A DNA stretch of 64,000 nucleotides from Cenococcum geophilum 1.58 (GCA_001692895.1 KV748179.1:1488001-1552000); one strand, 5' to 3'; counted from the stretch's first letter, positions 1 to 11,377 are shown. A program made the numbers and translations. The notes: generated from the sequence alone by a model not told the origin.

Positions 1-261
1 TAACGGCAATCTATAGCATTCTGCTATATTCTACTAAGTTCTACTAAATTCTGCCAAGTTCTGCTAGGACTATGACCTAAACCCTATTCTGCCTATATAT
101 GTATTAACTAAGCAACTAAGTTAACAATATATACCCTTTCTTCCCGTTTTCCTACCTTCTTTCCTTACGTAACGTTTTAACTTTATTACGCAGTTTATAT
201 ACATAGCTTAATAATACCTACTTCGCTATATATTATTACCGCTTATGCTTACTCCGTAACG
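1..261 (+). repeat. LTR fragment, same family as the Gypsy element at 38586-44547
   Basis: The sequence aligns almost base for base with the 3' two thirds of the LTRs at 38586-38932 and 44179-44547. It shares the ATTCTGCTA-type repeats, the run ending in CTTCGCTATATATTATTACC, and the terminal TACTCCGTAAC. The left end lies outside the window, so a solo LTR and the end of a full element cannot be told apart. It sits at the 3' end of the HET-gene relic. Confidence 0.85.
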
Positions 262-855
262 GTCGCCCCCTCTTTAATTAAGTAGAAGTGTTATTATTTC
301 TTTACCCCTCCTCCTATTCCCTGCCGCTATCTTAACTACCCTTTTAGTAATTGGGGCGTTACCCCCTCTTTAATTAAGTAAAAGCATTATTACTTCCTTA
401 GATGATTGTGCAATTCTAACTATCTCTTTTTCTATAATCTAAGTGGCGTGCTCTTTTTACTTAAGTAGATCCGTTATTACCTCTAGCTCCTTTAAATACC
501 CTTAATCCCTATAAGTTAATACTAAGTTAGTAAGTATACGAAATGTATCTAAGTATTCCTCCCCTTGCATACACTTTCTTGTTTATATTACTTATAAAAG
601 CAATTTCTCTACCTCCTTCTATTGCTGGCTTTTCTTATATATTATCGTGAGTTTATCTATAAGTTCTAGTATGCGTAAATGCTCTTTTCCAAGCGCCCTT
701 TTATAGCCCTCTATTACTTCTTAAAGCCTTTTTTTAGCCTCTTTATACTCTTCTAAGTCCTCTAATATTAGCGCAACGCTATACAGTCTTGTCACTTTTG
801 CTTTTCTTACGTAATCTTTTAACTCTTTTTAAGAGCGCTCTGGGACTCGTTTATT
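262..855 (-). pseudogene. HET-domain gene, C-terminal part (helical repeats plus LLLxQRGG repeats), RIP-decayed
   Basis: Read on the minus strand this continues the frame of the HET relic at 6450-7895 once the Copia element is removed; the join through the target duplication keeps the frame. It encodes a TPR-like stretch (visible: ALILEDLEEYKEAKK, then LGKEHLRILELIDKL) typical of kinesin-light-chain-type repeats. Two to three copies of a 31-residue repeat follow, with the core LLLNxRGG and ITKRVVKIAAGN. That repeat is known from fungal incompatibility-type proteins. In DNA it shows as three diverged segments about 93 bp apart (around 262-300, 355-398, 446-485). Stops are TAA/TAG at former Gln codons. 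The end is cut by the LTR at 1-261. Confidence 0.7.
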
Positions 856-1029
856 TGTCAGATAACTTATATAGAGCTATTTATTAATAAAATGGGTTAA
901 TTAATTAATAATCTTGATTGTGTCTTAACCTAGGGCCCCTAGGCTTAGATAAAGATATTTACAAAGCACGGGCCCCGTGTACGTAACTCGTGCACGTCCT
1001 ACGCCATAGAGAATACAGATTATCTGACA
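856..1029 (-). repeat. Copia 1 3' LTR (RIP-mutated)
   Basis: It aligns without gaps to 6276-6449. By eye there are 14 differences, 5 C-to-T and 9 G-to-A, all at CpA or TpG sites, with no transversions. For example TTGATTGATTGATGATC in the 5' LTR has become TTAATTAATTAATAATC here. Confidence 0.95.
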
Positions 1030-4000
1030 CACCCCCTTAGCTTCAAGCTCTTTGAGGTTAAAGCTAACCACCTTCTCGTCCGTTAATGCGTTAATTGAAC
1101 CATAATCTCCTCTAAATCCTTCCTTCTCGCCCTAACCTTCTCCCTTAGGTCCTCCAGTTGCTTCTCCTTATTCAGCCGCTCCTTAATATCCACCATTCCG
1201 ATTATATTGACGAAGCTCTTAAACCTCTGCTTGGGCAGGGCCTTTGTAAGTCCATCGGCAATTATCTCCTTCGTCGCTTTCTATTGTAATAGCACTCGTC
1301 TTATTGCGTATTCTTAACGTAACCAGTATTAATAGATGTTAACGTATCGGAGCTTTATGATCAGCTTTGCCGTATCTTCTGTAATTAGTTAGAGTGTCTA
1401 GGCGTTGTTGCAGTTAATAATTAAGGGCTCGTTTAGGTGTAACGTCATTACTTTAAATAGCCTACTAATAAAGATAGCTTCCTTTGCTGTCTGTAATAGG
1501 GCTAATAACTTGGCTTTTATGCTTAACGTCGTAATAGTACCCTACTTATTTGCTCTCCAGGCGATCGGTCCCCTAAATAGCTTTATAATATATCCTTGCG
1601 AGCTCTTTCTATCGACGGAGTTATCCGCGAATAATGCGTCGCTAGCATAGATAAATAATTACGCTTTACTTCTACTGTCTCCGTTGTCTCGTCCTTGGTC
1701 GCGTATTCCTTTATCTATCCCTCTACCGTTCGTTCCTTCCTTATCTCCTCCATAGTAGATTGCTCTGCTCCTCGTGCCATATAAGTACTAGATAACTCTG
1801 TCTACCGCTTAATAGTGCTCTTAGCTTAGGTCCTAATTAAACCTTACTAGCTATAATACTGCAAAGGCAATATCCGGACGCGTTATAGTGGCTACATAGA
1901 GTACTAAACCCAGTTTTCTCTAATATAGCATTATAGAAGCTGGTAGGGATATAGGACGGACTAATAGGTCTATATTGGGGGATAGACGCGTCAGACGGAT
2001 TATACGGTGATTAGTAGGGAGGAGTTCCGATTCTGCCATAGGAGTATCTAGAAGACGCCCTCTAAGATCTATCTTATACTTATTAGCTATCTTCTTAATA
2101 TAGGCTTCCTAGGATAGCTATAGGAGCCTCTGGCTATAATTATATAGCACATAGATTCCTAAAAACTATTTTAGCTCGCTAAGGGTACTTATCTGGTATT
2201 CCTTACTTAGCTTTTTAATTACTTCTTAAGCTTTCTTCTTATCTGTCTTTTAGTAGCAGAAGATAATATCGTTAATATAGAAGAAGACGACTATTCCACC
2301 TTTTAGTATAACACACGGCTCCTAGGGTACTTCTTTAAAACCTAATTTGTTTAATAAGCTTGTAAGATTCTTCTACCATAATAGTGGTAATCGTCGTAGT
2401 CCGTATAGGGCTTTTCTTAAGCGCAGTACTTTGTCTATCTTTCCTTTATTAAACCCTGGCGGTAGCTTTATATAAACGACCTTGTTAAAATCGTAATAGA
2501 CAAACGTATTAACTATATCTATCTGTGTCGTCTCTAGGTTGAATTTTGCAGTAATCGCTATAAGGGTTTAGAAGGTCGTACTAGCTAATATAGTGGCTCT
2601 CGTAGGTAGGTCTCCTAGGGCCTATTAATTTCCGCAGACTACTAAGTGTGCCTTGCATTTCTAGAGAAATCCATACTTATCCGTCTTATAGACAAACACC
2701 CACATTAAGCTAAGGACCTATTATCCCTTTATATGCTTCTTATCTGTTTCTTAAAACGACCTTATTTAATAATAAGATTAGAGATAGGCTTGTTAAGCCT
2801 CTTGGAACTTATCTTAAAGAGGATACGTATTAAGGTCGCGGATTAACTAAGGTAGTAGAGGTAAGTTCTTCCTGTATAATCTAACATCATATATTCTGCC
2901 TAATTTGTACTTACTTTCGTTAAGTTAACTATTAAGGTTAAACTTCCTTCCTGCTAAGAAGGCGCCCTAATAGGCTAAGGTAATCCTTTTAGTAATAAAG
3001 TCTTTAAACCTATTCTCGCCGGCTTCCTTAAACGAGTCTTTAACTAAGTCATTAAATACCCCCTAAGTGTTAAACGCATCTCCTGCTTAATAAGTAACGT
3101 CTTAATTAGTACCTTGTATATCTAACTTCGTAGAATACTTAACGTAAAAGGTATATAGAGATTCTTCGTCTTCTTTTGTTGGAGGTAGTATACGATACGC
3201 ATCTTTAAGAGCTCTTGCAAGCTTAAGATCTACTAGCTTATTAAAGCTTTAAACTGGCTTATCAACGTCGTCGTCTTCCTCTTAAATTAACGGTTTAAAT
3301 ACTTCTTTATCGTCTTCTAGAAGGACCTCGTTCTTAGTTAGGGTATTAGGAAGTTAAATCTTCTTAATTAGCGTGTCTAACTTAGCGTGTAGGTCCTTTA
3401 AGATGTCCGTTTGCTTGCCGTTAAAGAACGTCTTCTTGTTAAAGATAACGTCCCTAGTAGAGATAACGATACCTTTGTATAGGATCCAGATCCTATAGAT
3501 ATTGGTAGAGTTATAGCTAATAAGGTAGCCGATATAGGCTCGCGGATTTAGCTTACTTAGCCTTTTTTTCTTTAGCTAGGCGTCCGACGTTATCGCGTAC
3601 GCCCTACAGCCGTAGGCTTTTAGGTGCGCTAGTTGCGGCTTTTTTAACCTATTCGCTAGGTAGGTATAGAACCTCTTATATAGCGATTTCTATCTATTAC
3701 TTTCTTATGGCGTTTAATCTCTAAGGTAGACTATATAGTTAACGATCTCGTTCTATAGATTATGCGGTAGATTAGTAGCAATTCTTATTACTTATGCTCT
3801 CTTAATAATTACACCCCCTAAGCGTTCGGCGGTACCGTTCTAAGCTTAGGTATATAGCGCCGAAGGCTTAAAAGTAATCCCTTAAGTCCGTAGCTATTTA
3901 AGAGTTCTCTTTCTCCCTAGCTCGTTGTTTGATCTAATAGTGTTAACTTTAAGGTTATACCTTAGACAGATCCATTAGATAAAATCCTTAAGTACTTATA

Positions 4001-4889
4001 GTGTCTCCTTTTCTTTACTATACGTCGTTATAAAATACGGGAAGGTTCTTTTTAAGAAGGTATTGTAAATAAATATAACTCGTACGAATCTAGTATATGC
4101 TTCCTTAAGGTTAGTCTAGTCAATATAAAGGTTAAAAAAGGGTTTATTGTTTTTCTGTTTTAAGAACCTTCTTAAGACCTAACGCTTGATTTTAGCGAGA
4201 CTATAGTATTAATATTCCGTTGTCTTTAGGCCTTAAAGCTTAACTCCTAGGGCGTTAAGACCTAGATAATAAAGGCTTATAGGTCCTAGATAACCTAAAC
4301 GCAGATACTATAATTATATATTACCTTTTAAATCTAGACAAACGTCTCTTAATAATATCCTATGCTTCTGTTAGTGGCGTGGCAGTCGGCTTAAGTTAAA
4401 AGCTAATTTAAGACTTCCTAATTGGATGTACTTAATAGTCTATTAACCGTGACGTTCTTCCATTTAATATAGGATTGTATTATCCTTCCGAACTAGAAGA
4501 TTATTGTCTCCTTTATTGTCCTAGTAGTACCCTCGTTTTTAAAGTAGACGGAACGACACTAGATTCGTATTAAAGTCCGTACAAAAGGCAACGTCCTTAA
4601 GACGTAGGGTTCCCTTACTCTTATCTGGTTTTGTGACTTGGATATTAACATCGCTATAACCTAGTATAGGCACTTCTAAGCTGCCGGCGATGACATATTT
4701 GTGTCTTGGAGCTTTCCTAAAATTGTAAAAACGAGAGAGGTTATTAAAGATGTGGAGAGTGGTTCCTGAGTTAAGAATAGTCGATAGCTTTAGTGGATGG
4801 ATTTGATCTATGTGATACGATTCTAGGAATATCGCTTTAGCTTCTCCCTTAATCTTGACTATCTCGTGACTCTTCTCGTCCTGTCGTTG
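1030..4889 (-). pseudogene. Copia 1 pol (protease, integrase, RT, RNase H), RIP-destroyed
   Basis: Polyprotein region in the same frame as gag, after an in-frame TGA. Near 4700-4790 the protease core reads TILNSGTTLHIFN (ancestral DSGT, Asp turned to Asn). Around 3780-3850 an integrase piece ends in NGTAE-type residues. Near 2253-2300 the RT catalytic box reads FFYINDIIF (from YVDD, Asp to Asn). RNase H-like remnants lie at about 1300-1900. Stops from TAA and TAG are dense below about 4650 and nearly absent above it. The same region in Copia 2 (55960-59790) confirms the domain order. It cannot encode enzymes now. Confidence 0.85.
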
Positions 4890-6065
4890 TCAAGCCTCGT
4901 CTTCTTGTTTTTTAAGTCTGATCTTCGCAACTTGGTCAGCGAGATTCTTATTCTTTTCTACCTTCTTGAGCACCCTTTTGATGCGAGCATCTCCGATCGT
5001 GACTCCTTCGGGTCTCTTGTCTTTAAATAAATACCAACAGTCTCGAAGGGAATGTCCTCGTTTCTCGCACGCTAAGCACACGGGTAATAGCTTCTTGCGG
5101 GACGTCTCCTCGTCTACTAGTGACCTGGCTCTCTTTAAGCGTCTAGTACGTGCTGAGGTTCCTTTCCCTGGACCTTTAGTAGTATCAGAGTGATCCATCG
5201 TGGCTTGCTCTGCGAAGTCTGCATTAAAGGTACTCCCTCTCGTAGTAGCATTGGCTTTCTTCGAGGGTATTCTGAGTCCTTCTTGCAGCTCCTTTGCTAC
5301 TCTGCGGTATTCGGAAGATCTCGACTTCTGAGGGTCATTCGACTCGGTAGTGTACTTCACACAGTAGGCGTTACTGAACGGTCGAATAACTTCTGCCAAA
5401 TCTTGAAGCCAGATTCCATCGGACATTTGAGGGATCTTGTACTTCTCTCCTAGTGTCATTGCGTGTTCCCATTGGTCCAGCCACTGGTTCAGCTTTGACA
5501 ACTGCTTGAACCCTTTGAGAGCTTCCGTGTACTGGTTTTGTACCTTCTTCCTGACGAACGACGAGGTAGGTTCTGTGTTCTCCTTCAGCCGAAATAGCCA
5601 TTCTTTGACTGTCAAGGAAGGGTCAAGCAGTAGCTTCTTCTGAATCGATACTGTGGACGTGATCTGGGTGCGTATCTGTTGAAGACGATCTTCCTGTCTT
5701 AGGAAATACTTCATGTCCTGGTCGTAGTATCGTCTGCTGTTCTCGTACGCTTTCTGTTGATTCGTCGAGAGCTGTGCATATGAGGTTGCATTCTCGTTGA
5801 AATCTGTGACCTTTGGAAGAGGTGGTTTTTCAAGTAGACCTTCTTGAGGTGCTTCTGTGGCTGGGTCAACGTGGGCCCAAATTTGCTGATCTACGAGGGC
5901 TTGTAGTTGCCAGATCCATTGCTCCCAGTCTTCTGGCTTATTGAGGATGATCGTGGTAGACGAACTCGACGTCGGTGGAGTCATTTTGACTGATAGGCAG
6001 ATGGGGAATTGAGATGGTATTTTTATCGTCAGGATCGTCCTTGTCGTCAGGATCGTCCTTGTCAT
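4890..6065 (-). CDS. Copia 1 Gag (nucleocapsid) protein, intact
   Basis: An open frame of 391 codons, the longest in the window. Gag would form the virus-like particle that packages element RNA. Near the C terminus it has a CCHC zinc knuckle (CLACEKRGHSLRDCWYL), followed by a Lys-rich tail. The Met at 5982-5984 (codon 28, MTPPTSSSSTT) is the likelier start. The 27 codons above it are low-complexity leader repeats (GGACGATCCTGACGA), and the RIP-mutated copy in Copia 2 has ATA exactly at codon 28. The frame ends at a TGA just before protease. Composition is normal and no RIP stops are seen, unlike pol downstream. Copia Gag is commonly part of one Gag-Pol product, so this stop may be a mutation or a controlled stop. 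Confidence 0.85.
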   Translation of the reverse strand: MTRTILTTRTILTIKIPSQFPICLSVKMTPPTSSSSTTIILNKPEDWEQWIWQLQALVDQQIWAHVDPATEAPQEGLLEKPPLPKVTDFNENATSYAQLSTNQQKAYENSRRYYDQDMKYFLRQEDRLQQIRTQITSTVSIQKKLLLDPSLTVKEWLFRLKENTEPTSSFVRKKVQNQYTEALKGFKQLSKLNQWLDQWEHAMTLGEKYKIPQMSDGIWLQDLAEVIRPFSNAYCVKYTTESNDPQKSRSSEYRRVAKELQEGLRIPSKKANATTRGSTFNADFAEQATMDHSDTTKGPGKGTSARTRRLKRARSLVDEETSRKKLLPVCLACEKRGHSLRDCWYLFKDKRPEGVTIGDARIKRVLKKVEKNKNLADQVAKIRLKKQEDEA

Positions 6066-6076
6066 CAGGGTCGTCC

Positions 6077-6160
6077 TGTGACGATTGAGGTAGGATTTCT
6101 CGTAGAATCTCGTGGAATCTCGTGGAAGAATCGTCGTGTGACGATTGAGGTAGGATTTCT
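6077..6160. repeat. 24-bp direct repeats in the Copia 1 leader
   Basis: The 24-mer beginning TGTGACGATTGAGGTAGG occurs at 6077-6100 and again, identical, at 6137-6160, between the 5' LTR and gag. The spacer has further GAATCTCGTG repeats. Copia 2 has related GAGATTCCAC triplicates in the same leader position (near 54721-54752). Confidence 0.8.
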
Positions 6161-6260
6161 GTCAGAGTCTGCGTCTTGACGATGAGGTGTCAGAGTCTGA
6201 CGATGAGGTAGAATATCTTCAAATGACTGAGTAATAGCTGGATAGCTTCTTGAGTCGGCG

Positions 6261-6275
6261 GACCGGGCTCATAAC
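6261..6275 (-). promoter_or_regulatory. Copia 1 primer binding site (tRNA-iMet anticodon-arm type)
   Basis: Directly beside the 5' LTR, the minus strand reads GTTATGAGCCCGGTC. Its complement, CCGGGCTCATAAC, matches the anticodon stem-loop of eukaryotic initiator tRNA-Met (anticodon CAU). Copia-type elements are known to prime from a half-molecule of this tRNA. The same site follows the 5' LTR of Copia 2. Confidence 0.75.
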
Positions 6276-6449
6276 TGTCAGATAACTCATATAGAGCTAT
6301 TCATTGATAAAATGGGTTGATTGATTGATGATCTTGATTGTGTCTTGACCCAGGGCCCCTGGGCTTAGATGAAGATATTTACAAAGCACGGGCCCCGTGC
6401 ACGTGACTCGTGCACGTCCTACGCCACAGAGAATACAGATTATCTGACA
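6276..6449 (-). repeat. Copia 1 5' LTR (un-mutated)
   Basis: 174 bp, TG...CA ends within 10-bp terminal inverted repeats. Its TpG and CpA sites are intact where the 3' LTR has lost 14 of them. It contains a CACGTG palindrome in the upstream (U3-like) half. Confidence 0.95.
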
Positions 6450-7895
6450 CTATTCGCTTCTATTAAGCTTTTGTATTTTTTTTAATTTTATAATTTATCT
6501 AAGGCCTTTTCCTAGTTCTAAATAAGCCAAAAGTTACGCGAGAAGTCTAGCTATCTATTACTGTTACTTTCCGTTCCTATGGCCTCCGAAAAAGTAGCTG
6601 CTATTATAATAACGGCAAAATGATCCTTATATAGTTGGATAATTGTAGGCTTTAAAGCTCCTTGTAGAAGGCAGACAATGTTACCCTTTTAGGTGGATTT
6701 CGCCGAAGGCTAGAGGTTCTAGTAAGCCTTATATTCTTTAATGTATTCTAAGTGCTGCGATATATTCTTAAAGTTAATATTTACGTTTTATTTGTTACCC
6801 TAATTACTCTTTACCAAGGACACCTAATTAAGAACATACTCTCTGCTATTAATTATTACTATCTCCCTATTGTTCTAAGTCTCAATAGATACCTATTTGC
6901 TAAAAAGGAACTTAATAAGTCGCTGTAAGAGTTCCTTCTAAAAAACCCTATAGTTAGAAGATAAGCTAACTGCGCTAAGATTATCTAAGCTTATACTAAG
7001 CAATGTATATATCTTATCGTGGCGCTTAGTAGCCTTATGGGTATAGTATATATCTATTAGCTTGCCTAGAGGGCATATATCTAAGGAAACCCTCCCCGGC
7101 CTACTTAATACGTATTTAGGCCGAAATATTACTCCCCTTATAAGGTAGGTTACTAAATAGATTAGGCCCTATAAGTTTAAGTAAGTTTTATAGAAACCTT
7201 TTAACAACTTTAAACCTAAGCAGAATGCGTATTTATTAATCTCCGTGGGACTATACGCGATTAGAATATACCGAGCTACGGCCACTTCTTGTAGTATCTA
7301 GATAGACCTTTTAGTAATTCCTACGGATGTTATTAAACGTCTGCTGCCTTACCCAGATATACTGAAACTACGGTCGTTAAAGCAGTAGGATAATTACTTG
7401 CTAAATCATTTCTTTTTTTGAAGTATTTATAGGCTTGCTTGCAGCGCGTATTACTTTAAGCGCTATATCGCTATTGTCTACCATCTCTCTAAGCCAAACA
7501 ATTACACGGCTTACTTTACTATAGATCTTCGCCATAGACTAAATCTGGCATTCTTTCTCTTGTTCTTCTTCTTGGTTAATGCAAACAGCATCTACCCAGA
7601 TAATTTGTAGAATATCGCGATCTTGAAGACGTAATAGCGCGGCGTAAAGGTTTAGCGTAACGGCTAAGTATTAATTGTCTATAAAAATAGACTAAGGCTT
7701 ATCTAAACTGCCTTATACGTAAAATAATGCCTTATATAGATAGGTCGCTTTATCCAATTCTTGTAGAGCGTACTTAAAGAGTTCGCATTGTATATCCGCC
7801 GTGTTATTTTCGTTTAGCATTAGGCGAAGTAAGCGAATGCTATTAGGTATCTGCGAAAGCGGAGAATAATAGTACTAAGATATAGCACAAGACAT
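6450..7895 (-). pseudogene. HET-domain (heterokaryon incompatibility) gene, N-terminal part, RIP-decayed
   Basis: The minus frame starts at ATG 7893-7895 (MSCAIS...) and runs into a HET domain. Visible motifs are ALFYVWGS (7690-7740), WVDAVCINQEEEQEKE (about 7550-7602), then MAKIYSKVSRVIVWL. HET proteins trigger cell death on fusion of unlike strains. Downstream come VSLDICPLGKLIDIYYTHKA and the module NVNINFKNIS...GALKPTIIQLYKDHF, also known in fungal HET proteins. Stops are mostly TAG/TAA/TGA at former Trp, Gln and Arg codons. Copia 1 interrupts the gene at 6450-6454; the rest is at 262-855. No functional product is possible. Confidence 0.8.
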
Positions 7896-8389
7896 CGTAC
7901 CTAGAAACTTAAACTTATGCAGATTTAATAGCCCTGATGGGTAGTGTAATAAGCCTAGTTATTATCTGCGATTAAGTGCATAGCTTCTAGCACTGCTACC
8001 CCCGCTAAGTTACGTGTAAATAAACCTACTGTGTAGCACATCCTCGCGGCCTTATAGCGAGTAAGATTCTTACACCTTACCTACGCTAGTAGGGAGGGCG
8101 GCCGACCCGCACCGGCTATACCCTTATTTTCGTGGCGTACCTCTTTTAGAATTCGCCACTATATAAGTCGAGGTGGTATGTAGATGGCTACTTCCGTCCT
8201 GGTTTTTTTTAGAGAAGAGAACTTTTAAAAGAGGAGGATATTTATCTCGGATATTCTTTTAATTAAATCTTAGTCTTTTGTTTATCTAGTTCCCGCTATA
8301 AAGCGGCTCTTGCAGCCCACTAAACGAAGCCCTAAAGCCCTAATAGTTACTTTAACTCCTAAACGCGTATCAGTAACACTACCTCTGGC
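7896..8389. other. No gene seen; HET upstream region and LINE leader
   Basis: This holds the upstream region of the HET relic (minus) and, from about 8090 on, a more GC-rich stretch that leads into the LINE ORF1 relic. No open frame or clear regulatory element was recognised. Confidence 0.4.
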
Positions 8390-9830
8390 CACGCTAGCAG
8401 CTCCACAAAGAGGACGTATAAGGAAACCGAGCGCGAAGGCGCTAGAGGCCTAGCAGTCGCTAAAAACACGAACAATCGCGCCACGATTAACGCAGAATGG
8501 ACTACCCCTATTCCCTACCGTAAGCGTCTCCGTCTTACCTAAACGCGAGGGAAGAAGCACTAACTTAGAGAAAATCGCGAGGCTTATTATAAATCTAAAA
8601 GAAATTATAATATAGTAAAGCAGCGTTATTACGAACTAGAATAGCATTATTAAAAGCGTCTAAGATGACCTTATAGAGATCTACTTAGAATAGTAGAGCC
8701 TTAAGAGCTAATACGCCAAACTCTAGGAGGAGATCCGTTCTCTCCGAACGCAGTTTAATAATTTTTTAGTATTGCCTCCATTAACACAATTATAGGCGTT
8801 AGTTGTGGCTAGCGGAGGCGTAATGGGATTAGGGATAACTCTTTCGTAAATAATAAGCACCGGGAACCCTTATAAGGAGCCTAATGATTAGCTAGTAATT
8901 AATATTAGCTAAGCGGGACAGGGAGTAATAGAGAAGGTAGTAAATACAAAGGTAGCAAAATAAACTATTATATAGGGTATAAGTGATGTTAAAAGACTTA
9001 TAGGGGCTATAATTAAGGACTTCCGAGTATGGCTAGCGAACGACAATACGAGCGTTATTAAATTCTTAGTAGAAAAGGACAAAGAGGCCGCGTTCCGGTA
9101 GATAACTACTTAGTGGCTTAAACCGTATATCCCTAGGGCTAGGCTTATCGGACCTAAGTGGTATACGGTTAAAGTGGACTGGGTTAAAGTAGCTCTAGTA
9201 ATGGATATAGATAATAGAAAAGTAAGTAAGTTAGTTATAAAGCGGTTTAGGGTAGAGAATAGGGTAAAGGTATATATAATAAGATGGCTCGGAAGACTAA
9301 GGCCTAGCGGCTAGCACGCGTTAGTAGTGGTTAAGGTAGCAACGAAGAAGAACGTAGAGAAGCTTCTTAGAATAGACAGTGTGTCGTTTAGTAGGGGTAT
9401 AATTGTAGTATCGCTATTTAAAGAGCGACGCACTCTGGTAGCATATTTTAAATATAAAAGGTTTAGATATAGAGCTAGAGACTGTATATAACCTAATACG
9501 TGCGATATGTATAGCTAGGAAGGCTATCTCTAGTACAAAACAGTAAACCTACGCTGCGTAAACTGCTAGGGCCTATACTAAGCCTTGTACTATAAGTGCC
9601 CAGTATATAGGAAAGAGAAGGATAGGATTCTTGTAATTTAGCAGTATAGGTAACCGGATCTCTATTCTTATCCTCCGTTAAATTTTATTTTAGATCTCGC
9701 CTTAATATATAATCGCCGCCGCCCTCTTAACCCGCTTATTAGCATTAGGCCGTTTAAGAACAATATAACTTAGTAAACTACTACTAAGGGAAGCAGCTAT
9801 TGCAGTTATCGGCAATAGTGGCTAGAGAGG
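8390..9830 (+). pseudogene. Tad-type LINE ORF1 (Gag-like, zinc-knuckle) relic 1
   Basis: RIP-mutated plus-strand frame. The N-terminal part is basic. The middle carries a region typical of fungal LINE ORF1 (WYTVKVDWVKVALVMD near 9160, then RWLGRL and VATKKNVEKLLR). The end has spaced Cys residues of several CCHC knuckles (about 9450-9600: YFKYKRFRYRARDC, CDMY, LRCVNC, YYKCPVY; some Cys/His are now Tyr). ORF1 binds element RNA. The expected endonuclease/RT ORF2 does not follow: after 9830 no LINE RT motif was found, so the copy is ORF1-only or truncated. Confidence 0.65.
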
Positions 9831-11377
9831 CGCTCTTTAAGGGTAGAGATGGAATTTTGACATATATATGTACTCTTTATCTCTTAGGTTTGTATACTCT
9901 CTCTTTATTTCCTATATTAATTACAGCGTTAAAGAAAGGAGAAATAGCTCTTATAGTTGGCTACTAAATTAGAGCCGGTATAATTCGTATCAGTTTACTT
10001 TAGTTAGCGCTTAGTAACGGCCTATACCCAAGTTAAACGGTGCATAGCCATAATAGAATATATATACATATATATATACGTTTTCGTGGCGTTTCTTAGA
10101 TACTAGTGAGGTTAAAGCTACAATCTACTTTGCGAAGGAGGTGTAAGTAGGATGTTTACGCCTAAGCAAACAATAAGCTGATTTTAATAAGGAATACTCC
10201 TAAGGATCCCCTCTCCTACCTATATCTCCTAATTGACTACATTTTACGTTTCTGTGTCCTTTTATATCTAGCTTATACTATAACTCTAATAATACGCTTC
10301 GTCACTCCCCTGTCTTTAACCTGTTAAGCTAAAGGTTACCCCCTCGCCTTTACCTCTACTATTTACCCCCTAATAAGCCGCGGTTCCACTATATTAAAAA
10401 CGCCGAAGGGAATATAGGACTTAGCCTAGCTAAGGCGACATAGTTCTAATAAATTTTATTGGCCCTAACTACCTAAATATCGCCATAAACGCAGGCTAAA
10501 GCCCGTTAAACTCTATATCTAAGTTAAAGGCGAGCGACCTAGAGCATAATAAGGCGTTTAAGGAAGTAGAGGGTTTAAATATAATAGGTGGTGTTTCTGA
10601 TTCTAACTAAGAAGAAAGCAACCGCACTACTGTAAATATAGAGCCAAAACCCAAGCCATAGAGTGCTTATACGTGTCACAGCGACTCAGTCAATCGAGGC
10701 ACGAGCGCCGTAGAACGTATGCAAGCCTGTATAATTGGTAGTCTATTGACCCGGATATCAAGATAAGGAGAAGAAGAAGATGGCGGTGAGGACACGTCTA
10801 TATACAAGGGGGAGCTAAGCCTTTAGCCGAACCCTGACTAAGCCCTATCCAGGTTACGCGCGTCAGTGCCGTAACAATACGTAGGCTAGGTACTCCTAGT
10901 AAACATATAATTAGAGGTGAAAATAGATAAAGTTGAGGCAAAAGGCTTACTAGGCTAAGAAGTAAGCTAAGCAGCATATAGAATAAGGGCATTTAGGGGA
11001 TTTTTAGGTGTTGTCTCCGAGTAAAGCAATGGGCACTGTAGTAGTAAAAGAGCTATTATATAAGACTTTGACGAAAGGAGCTAAAGAGATAACAACATCG
11101 CATTATGGCTTAGACACTGTGCGCTTATATAGCAAATATCCTTGATTCTGCATTATACCATAACGTGTACCTAGAGTAGTGGTTTGCTATTGCCTTATAC
11201 TAGGGAGCAAAACACCCGACTTAACTATCTCATTGCCTTTTCGCCAAGGCTCACTCCTTTATTAGCTGAGTTCTTAACTTTCGGTACTAGCCTGCGCTAA
11301 TCCTATATTATGTCTTATCTGCTTACAGATACCTTGCCCTATATTAGCTAGTAAACATTAAAGCACGAAGTAAGGTT
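9831..11377. other. No recognisable gene
   Basis: AT-rich, stop-dense sequence, with a (TA)n-like stretch near 10055-10080. Around 10500-11000 composition is more balanced, but no domain was recognised in any frame and the short open frames there carry no motifs. Confidence 0.4.

Larger units (their letters stand above)
856..6449 (-). mobile_element. Copia-type LTR retrotransposon 1, inserted in the HET gene
   Basis: Two 174-bp LTRs (856-1029 and 6276-6449) begin TGTCAGATAA and end TTATCTGACA. They are flanked by a 5-bp duplication (TTATT at 851-855, CTATT at 6450-6454, differing by one C-to-T). Transcription runs on the minus strand: 5' LTR at 6276-6449, tRNA-iMet-type primer site, gag, protease, integrase, reverse transcriptase and RNase H, polypurine tract (CTAAGGGGGTG) beside the 3' LTR. 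The order protease-integrase-RT is diagnostic of Copia. The 5' third (about 4650-6449) is un-mutated while the rest is heavily RIP-mutated. It is a close relative of the element at 54408-60113. Confidence 0.93.

Noticed and set aside
1405..1650. 81-codon plus-strand frame in Copia 1 pol
   Set aside because: Complement of the RNase H region; openness results from RIP removing C on one strand.
4966..5643. Plus-strand and alternative minus-strand open frames over the Copia 1 gag
   Set aside because: All are frame shadows of the 391-codon Gag, whose zinc knuckle and match to Copia 2 settle the real frame.
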